From Planctomycetales bacterium (GTDB lineage: Bacteria; Planctomycetota; Planctomycetia; Pirellulales; UBA7805), in contig WVZU01000413.1 in assembly GCA_011772275.1 (NCBI GenBank), positions 1-10,713 on the forward strand: 10,713 bases of DNA, in the 5' to 3' direction. The notes under the pieces were generated by a model. It was not told where the DNA came from. It saw nothing but the letters and a program-made list of their open reading frames with translations, and did no database searches. Positions 7,748-10,713 of the stretch are shown in pieces. Made by a program: the position numbers and the translations under genes. Every line of letters starts with the position of its first letter. Positions within the stretch are counted from its first letter, which is position 1.

Positions 7748-7795
7748 CCTGTCGCCGGCTTCTAAATCCTGTAGCCGGCTTCTGTGAAGCCGGTT
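7748..7795. repeat. Direct repeat plus CCGGCTTC palindrome
   Basis: A 16-bp unit CCTGTCGCCGGCTTCT (7748-7763) recurs with one change at 7768-7783. The second copy continues into GAAGCCGG (7786-7793), forming an 8-bp perfect hairpin with CCGGCTTC (7775-7782) and loop TGT, extendable by a G-T and an A-T pair. There is no T-run. It looks like a dispersed intergenic palindrome; the first copy may be a decayed half. Confidence 0.75.
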
Positions 7796-7919
7796 CCCTG
7801 ACTGGCGTCCCTAACCCAAAACGGGCCGAACCGGTCAGGCCCATGTTGCAGGCCGGCACGGGTCAATCCAACCGGTTGCCGGCAGCGAAAATGGACCGGA
7901 CCCGGCTGCTAATTTAGGG

Positions 7920-7956
7920 AAAAGCCCAGGTTGCCCTGACTCTTAACCGGCTGGGC
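7920..7956 (-). terminator. Intrinsic terminator of the minus-strand PEP-CTERM gene
   Basis: Read on the minus strand, GCCCAG (7956-7951) pairs with CTGGGC (7929-7924) and is followed by four U (7923-7920). It begins 14 bp after the stop of the minus-strand gene. The loop is long (21 nt) and the U-tract short, so efficiency may be modest. Confidence 0.5.
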
Positions 7957-7969
7957 GATGGACTGGCTT

Positions 7970-8746
7970 TCAACGCAGTCTGCGTCGCCTCCGTGGTATC
8001 CAACCCAGGATCAGCAGGCCGATCGCGGTCAGCACCAGCGCGGAAGGCTCGGGAATCTGAGCGACAGCCGTGCCATACGTGTTGCCCGATCCGGTGCTGG
8101 CAAGATAGGGGCTGCTGACGGCGGTGAGCGTGGCGGTATTCAAAAAATCGGCGTCGTAGTCGCCCGTGTCTAACAGCGAGCCAGTGGCGACAAGCACAAA
8201 ACTGACATCCTTAGAGACGTCCGCTTCAAATGGAATCGGACCGACGCTCAACGAAGTCATCCCGCTGCTGACCATCTGGCTGTCGATGAAGATCGGAAGC
8301 ATGGTCAGGTCGTCTGTAGCGCTAATATCAACGCTGGCGCCCAGCGTGAGGGTGACCATGTCGGTTTTCGAGCCGCTAACGGTGCCATCGATGTCGAACG
8401 TGAAGTCGACATCGCCGGCCTGGGTGAACGTAAACGATTCGGTGAACGCGGCGGCGGCAGTTTGCAAGATGAAACCTGAATTTGCTGCCACCGCCACGCC
8501 CAGGCTGCTGGTGGTGCCGTTCAGCGTGGCGGTCGCGTCGGCTTGGCCATTGGCGCTCATTTGAGTTGCAGTCGCAGTGATTGGAGCCGGGCCCATCTGG
8601 AAATCTATATCCGGGGTCTCCGTGCCCTCAAAAGACCACGCCAGAGCGGCGACATCGATCGCGGTGGCGGGACGTGGGGCCAGCGTCAACAAAAAAAACG
8701 CATACATAGCGGCGGACGCCAGTGCGCATGGAAAATGCTGTCTCAT
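7970..8746 (-). CDS. Secreted PEP-CTERM protein, function unknown
   Basis: This is a 258-residue exported protein. The signal peptide covers about 1-29 (hydrophobic ASAAMYAFFLLTLAP, likely cleavage after ATA). The mature part (30-225) is rich in T, A, S, V and D with alternating hydrophobics such as VDFTFDIDGTVSG, suggesting a beta-sandwich, but I recognise no named domain. The tail is a clear PEP-CTERM signal: PEP at 232-234, a hydrophobic helix at about 236-250 and the cluster RRRRRLR at 252-258. Exosortase (EpsH family) normally cleaves such tails, leading to release or surface attachment. No exosortase gene is in the window. GGAG lies 8 nt before the ATG, which supports this start. It has its own terminator and lies divergent to another PEP-CTERM gene, with a long structured leader between them. 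Confidence 0.88.
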   Translation of the reverse strand: MRQHFPCALASAAMYAFFLLTLAPRPATAIDVAALAWSFEGTETPDIDFQMGPAPITATATQMSANGQADATATLNGTTSSLGVAVAANSGFILQTAAAAFTESFTFTQAGDVDFTFDIDGTVSGSKTDMVTLTLGASVDISATDDLTMLPIFIDSQMVSSGMTSLSVGPIPFEADVSKDVSFVLVATGSLLDTGDYDADFLNTATLTAVSSPYLASTGSGNTYGTAVAQIPEPSALVLTAIGLLILGWIPRRRRRLR

Positions 8747-8842
8747 GTCGGAATCTCCAGAAATGAAAAAATCGGGTACCTGCAGACTGTGGGGGCAGAA
8801 ACGGCGGTGCTGTCCCCGTTCGCCATTGGCTCGTGGCTCTAC

Positions 8843-8917
8843 AAAAAAAGCTGCCAGGAATCCCCTGCCAGGCCCCTGCCGAAATCACGACAGGGAAAGG
8901 AGAGTCCAGACAGCTTT
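8843..8917 (-). terminator. Terminator-like hairpin H1 in the leader of the minus-strand gene
   Basis: Read on the minus strand, AAAGCTG (8917-8911) pairs with CAGCTTT (8853-8847) and runs into seven U (8849-8843). An inner hairpin CCCTG (8874-8878) with CAGGG (8891-8895) stacks within a 57-nt interior. It lies about 97 bp upstream of the minus-strand PEP-CTERM start, so it would stop or attenuate a transcript heading into that gene. Confidence 0.5.
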
Positions 8918-8946
8918 AAGAATTCGCAGTGGTTCTCTGACTCGCT

Positions 8947-8960
8947 GACGATTGATCGTC
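8947..8960. promoter_or_regulatory. 14-bp palindrome, possible operator
   Basis: GACGAT (8947-8952) and ATCGTC (8955-8960) form a perfect dyad with a TG centre, between hairpins H1 and H2. The size and spacing suit a dimeric DNA-binding protein. No regulator gene is nearby and no second copy was seen in the window. Confidence 0.3.
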
Positions 8961-8986
8961 CCGTAAGCCGGGATTCTGCAGTCAAC

Positions 8987-9057
8987 AAAAAAAGCAATGT
9001 TCACCATCGCCTGGTCCGCACCCAACGTGCGGGCGATGACAAACATTGCTCTTTTTT
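8987..9057. terminator. Bidirectional terminator-like hairpin H2
   Basis: Three nested perfect stems stack here: AGCAATGTT (8993-9001) with AACATTGCT (9042-9050), CATCGCC (9005-9011) with GGCGATG (9032-9038), and GCAC (9018-9021) with GTGC (9027-9030), extendable by CC/GG, closing a CCAAC loop. A seven-A run (8987-8993) precedes it and a six-T run (9052-9057) follows, so either strand could terminate. It is far longer than a routine terminator stem. Confidence 0.65.
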
Positions 9058-9061
9058 CGCG

Positions 9062-9079
9062 GGGTCTCGACCTGTGTTC
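9062..9079 (-). repeat. 18-bp leader box, minus-strand copy
   Basis: Read on the minus strand this is GAACACAGGTCGAGACCC. It matches the plus-strand box at 9291-9308 in 16 of 18 positions, including an unbroken 12-mer AGGTCGAGACCC. The core GGTC-GA-GACC is itself a near-palindrome. Four bases and an A-run separate it from hairpin H2, as seen from the minus strand. Confidence 0.7.
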
Positions 9080-9117
9080 AACTCAAAACCAGACGGCGTA
9101 TGCCGTGCACCCCTAGG

Positions 9118-9146
9118 ATCCTACATGGAATCCTCAGCAAATGCAA
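9118..9146 (-). promoter_or_regulatory. Candidate promoter driving the minus-strand PEP-CTERM gene
   Basis: On the minus strand, TTGCAT (9146-9141) is separated by 17 bp from TAGGAT (9123-9118). These match the vegetative -35 and -10 consensus at 3 of 6 and 4 of 6 positions. A-tracts immediately upstream could act as an UP element. It is weaker than the plus-strand promoter. A start near 9111 would give a leader of about 365 nt. Confidence 0.35.
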
Positions 9147-9150
9147 ACAC

Positions 9151-9203
9151 TTTTTTGCCGTTTTTTTGCCACCGCCTCATTTTTCGTGAAAATCAAAAAA
9201 AAA
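9151..9203. promoter_or_regulatory. A-tract cluster between divergent promoters
   Basis: Four homopolymer tracts lie between the divergent -35 boxes: T6 (9151-9156), T7 (9161-9167), T5 (9180-9184) and A9 (9195-9203). The first two centres are about one helical turn apart. Such DNA tends to be curved and can serve as UP-element or nucleoid-protein binding sequence for both promoters. Confidence 0.45.
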
Positions 9204-9206
9204 TGC

Positions 9207-9235
9207 TTGACATGCCCTCCCAGCAGTTGTAAAGT
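9207..9235 (+). promoter_or_regulatory. Strong candidate vegetative promoter toward the plus-strand PEP-CTERM gene
   Basis: TTGACA (9207-9212), a perfect -35 box, is followed after exactly 17 bp by TAAAGT (9230-9235), a 4 of 6 match to the -10 box. A nine-A tract ends 4 bp upstream of the -35 box, as in UP elements. Transcription would start near 9242, leaving a leader of about 400 nt before the coding start at 9644. Confidence 0.6.
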
Positions 9236-9290
9236 CACATCAACATGCGTATCAACCAACTTGGATTTGGGAAATTATCCGCGAAATTTA

Positions 9291-9308
9291 GAACCTAGGT
9301 CGAGACCC
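9291..9308 (+). repeat. 18-bp leader box, plus-strand copy
   Basis: GAACCTAGGTCGAGACCC lies about 50 nt after the predicted plus-strand start. It is the inverted partner of the box at 9062-9079 (16 of 18 matches). Six bases and an A-run follow before hairpin H3, mirroring the arrangement on the other side. Confidence 0.7.
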
Positions 9309-9314
9309 AGTCTT

Positions 9315-9378
9315 AAAAAAACACCTATCAGAACCCTGCGGCCCGTGTGCCGAGCAAGGTTTCTGGTAGGTGTTTTTT
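9315..9378. terminator. Terminator-like hairpin H3 in the plus-strand leader
   Basis: ACACCTA (9321-9327) pairs with TAGGTGT (9367-9373), then CAGAACC (9329-9335) with GGTTTCTG (9359-9366) allowing one bulged T. The loop is 23 nt and GC-rich. Seven A (9315-9321) precede and six T (9373-9378) follow, so it could act in both directions. It would end a transcript from the promoter at 9207-9235 after about 135 nt. Confidence 0.65.
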
Positions 9379-9418
9379 ATTGGAACTGGACTCTGAAAAA
9401 AAGCTCCTGATGTTTTGG

Positions 9419-9481
9419 AACGCCTGAAACGTTTTCCAATCGCTGCTGGTGGCGATTGCTGAACGTGTCAGGCGTTTTTTT
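9419..9481 (+). terminator. Terminator-like hairpin H4 in the plus-strand leader
   Basis: AACGCCTGA (9419-9427) pairs with TCAGGCGTT (9468-9476), ACGTT (9429-9433) with AACGT (9462-9466), and CAATCGC (9437-9443) with GCGATTG (9452-9458). A T7 run (9475-9481) follows. It is a textbook-strong intrinsic terminator, yet lies 163 bp before a coding start. An alternative stem TTGGAA (9415-9420) with TTCCAA (9434-9439) overlaps its 5-prime arm and could compete with it. Confidence 0.7.
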
Positions 9482-9643
9482 CGTAACCCGCTGTTTGCCT
9501 GTGAGGAACGGGGGATCGCCAGTTATTGCAAATGTCTCTTGAGTCAAAACGTCTGTTGAATGACTAGAACCACTGCTGGCGCTTGGGATGCTGCGATCGA
9601 TCTGAAGCCTGAGACCAGCGCGAAGTGCAAAGGAGGTTATGTT

Positions 9644-10504
9644 ATGCACCACAAAAAAGTCATCCCTGTTGTCGTTGTGTTGATAGTTGCGGTGTCCTTG
9701 CCGGCGTCGGCGAGCCCCCTTTTTAGGATCGGCGAAGGCGGCGACCGCACGTGGCAACAAGCCATCGATGATGGCAACGTCCGGCCGGTTGTGCCCGCGC
9801 CGGATCTACGACCGGTTGAGTCCTCGGCGGGTCGACCCGCGGTCGGGGCCTCGGCATCTCTCACTCAGGCAGCGCAAGAATTTTACAACACGCAGGGTGT
9901 CCCGTTTTCGCTCGTGCCGACGCGACTCGGCCCGGCGGATGCATTCGTCCCGGACGGGCAGGGTATGGAACATCAGTCGCTGGTGATGAGCTGGCAGGAT
10001 TCGTCGATCAACAATCCGGACCATCTGCAGATTGGGGCCTGGGAGTACGTCTACGATGTCGACCCGGACCTGAGCGGGCTTGAGATGCACTTTTCGATCT
10101 TCGCACCGCCGGGCATCTGGGACCTGTCGGTCGAGATGATCGACATGAATGGCAACTCGGCTGGCTGGTTCATGTCCATGCCGCCGAACACGTGGCAGGA
10201 GTACTGGCTGGACCTGGACAATTTGGGAAACCAGAGCGGGTTCCTTTATTTTGAGGGTGGGCCGTTCGACATTACGCAAGTTGTGGCCTTGCGATTTGAT
10301 GAGGCAGGCGTGTTGAGCATGCCGCTCACACCGCCAAACCCATACGGGGAGGAGTTTTTCTGGAACGCCTGGAATCATGTTGAAATTCGCCGTCCGATCT
10401 CCGCGGTCCCCGAACCGGCAACGCTTACGCTCCTGGCCTTGGGCGCCGGGGCGCTGTTCCTGCGGCGCCCTGTCAGAGACAGAGGGGGTCAGAGGAACCG
10501 ATAA
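9644..10504 (+). CDS. Secreted PEP-CTERM protein, function unknown
   Basis: This is a 286-residue exported protein. The start at 9644 (MHHKKV) is chosen because AGGAGG sits 8 nt upstream and a signal peptide follows at once (hydrophobic IPVVVVLIVAVSLP, cleavage near ASA at 21-23). The upstream ATG at 9560 would add 28 polar residues that hide the signal. A proline-rich stretch (about 30-60) leads to a beta-rich region (about 75-250) with many aromatic and acidic residues, such as WEYVYDVDPDLSGLEMHF and WQEYWLDLDNLG. This is reminiscent of jelly-roll carbohydrate-binding folds, but no family is recognised. The tail has PEP at 256-258, a hydrophobic helix at about 260-273, then an arginine-rich end. 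An exosortase elsewhere would process it. Its divergent neighbour shares the sorting signal but no clear sequence similarity in the mature part. Confidence 0.88.
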   Translation: MHHKKVIPVVVVLIVAVSLPASASPLFRIGEGGDRTWQQAIDDGNVRPVVPAPDLRPVESSAGRPAVGASASLTQAAQEFYNTQGVPFSLVPTRLGPADAFVPDGQGMEHQSLVMSWQDSSINNPDHLQIGAWEYVYDVDPDLSGLEMHFSIFAPPGIWDLSVEMIDMNGNSAGWFMSMPPNTWQEYWLDLDNLGNQSGFLYFEGGPFDITQVVALRFDEAGVLSMPLTPPNPYGEEFFWNAWNHVEIRRPISAVPEPATLTLLALGAGALFLRRPVRDRGGQRNR

Positions 10505-10513
10505 AAGTCCATT

Positions 10514-10543
10514 GGCGTCGGGGGTGATGACGCCCATTTTTTT
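10514..10543 (+). terminator. Intrinsic terminator of the plus-strand PEP-CTERM gene
   Basis: GGCGTC (10514-10519) pairs with GACGCC (10529-10534) around a 9-nt loop. A seven-T run follows at 10537-10543. It begins 9 bp after the stop codon, where a terminator is expected. Confidence 0.75.
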
Positions 10544-10610
10544 AGTTTCTGAGCCAGCTGTAAGACGGCGCTGATGAGGGGGCGCAGAGTTACCGGTTGC
10601 GGTGGTGGTC

Positions 10611-10691
10611 AGCACCCCGGCTGCTGAGTGCCACCTTGGCGCGCAGCGATAGCCTTTCCGCCTGGGGTCGGGCTTGAGCAGCCGGGGTGCT
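10611..10691. repeat. 15-bp perfect inverted repeat at the window end
   Basis: AGCACCCCGGCTGCT (10611-10625) is exactly reverse-complemented at 10677-10691, with 51 bp between the arms. No T-run follows and no gene is seen in 10544-10713. It could be a long-loop intergenic palindrome or the edge of a feature that continues beyond the window. Confidence 0.8.
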
Positions 10692-10713
10692 TGGCGGCTG
10701 GCGGTGGTTGTCA

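Noticed and set aside
8543..9232. A 229-codon plus-strand open frame across the divergent leader region
   Set aside because: It crosses the start of the minus-strand PEP-CTERM gene, two terminator-like hairpins and both promoters, and its translation has no recognisable domain.
8987..9378. Hairpins H2 and H3 as integron attC sites or ends of a small transposable element
   Set aside because: The core motif expected of attC ends was not seen, the stems of H2 and H3 differ in sequence, and no target-site duplication is apparent. Symmetric leader elements explain the A-runs, T-runs and promoters better.
9560..9643. Starting the plus-strand PEP-CTERM gene at the ATG at 9560
   Set aside because: The added 28 residues are polar and would precede the signal peptide. 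AGGAGG is placed correctly for the ATG at 9644.
1..10713. CRISPR arrays, tRNA, rRNA, insertion sequences or phage genes
   Set aside because: No regularly spaced repeats, cloverleaf folds, rRNA-like stretches, transposase or phage-like proteins were recognised on either strand.

Overview
The window looks like planctomycete DNA, probably from the Pirellula/Rhodopirellula side of the phylum. The reasons are moderately GC-rich coding DNA, two secreted proteins with PEP-CTERM sorting tails, a lipoprotein-anchored Yej-type peptide transporter, a pair of small CBS-domain proteins, and GC-rich intergenic palindromes of a kind I associate with these genomes. The assignment rests on protein style, not on a marker gene.

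Layout. (1) Positions 38-5408 hold a four-gene, plus-strand ABC importer operon: a lipoprotein solute-binding protein, a YejB-like permease, a YejE-like permease and one OppD/DppD-type ATPase. The last two genes overlap in TGATG. No second ATPase follows. (2) Positions 5409-5753 hold no gene, only GC-rich hairpins. (3) Positions 5754-6712 hold two adjacent small proteins, each built almost entirely of two CBS domains. (4) Positions 6713-6907 contain a 13-bp unit repeated four times. (5) Positions 6908-7720 hold the most notable gene: a membrane-anchored peroxiredoxin-like redoxin. Its frame is interrupted only by one TGA, exactly where the family has the first cysteine of its CxxC motif. A perfect stem with a G-first loop lies 24 nt downstream. 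I read it as a selenoprotein with a UxxC motif. (6) Positions 7721-10713 hold two divergent PEP-CTERM genes. They are separated by about 900 bp of non-coding DNA with a nearly mirror-symmetric layout: from the centre outward, A-tracts, divergent promoters, a shared 18-bp box in inverted orientation, a large A-run/T-run hairpin, a second terminator-like hairpin, then the gene.

How the parts work together. The transporter would capture peptides or small modified peptides in the periplasm and bring them into the cytoplasm. The CBS pair probably senses adenosine ligands, but its partner is unknown. The redoxin is predicted to expose its Sec/Cys pair outside the cytoplasmic membrane. The divergent PEP-CTERM pair would be exported and processed by an exosortase encoded elsewhere, and the shared leader architecture suggests the two genes are co-regulated. 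No mobile element, CRISPR array, tRNA or rRNA was seen.
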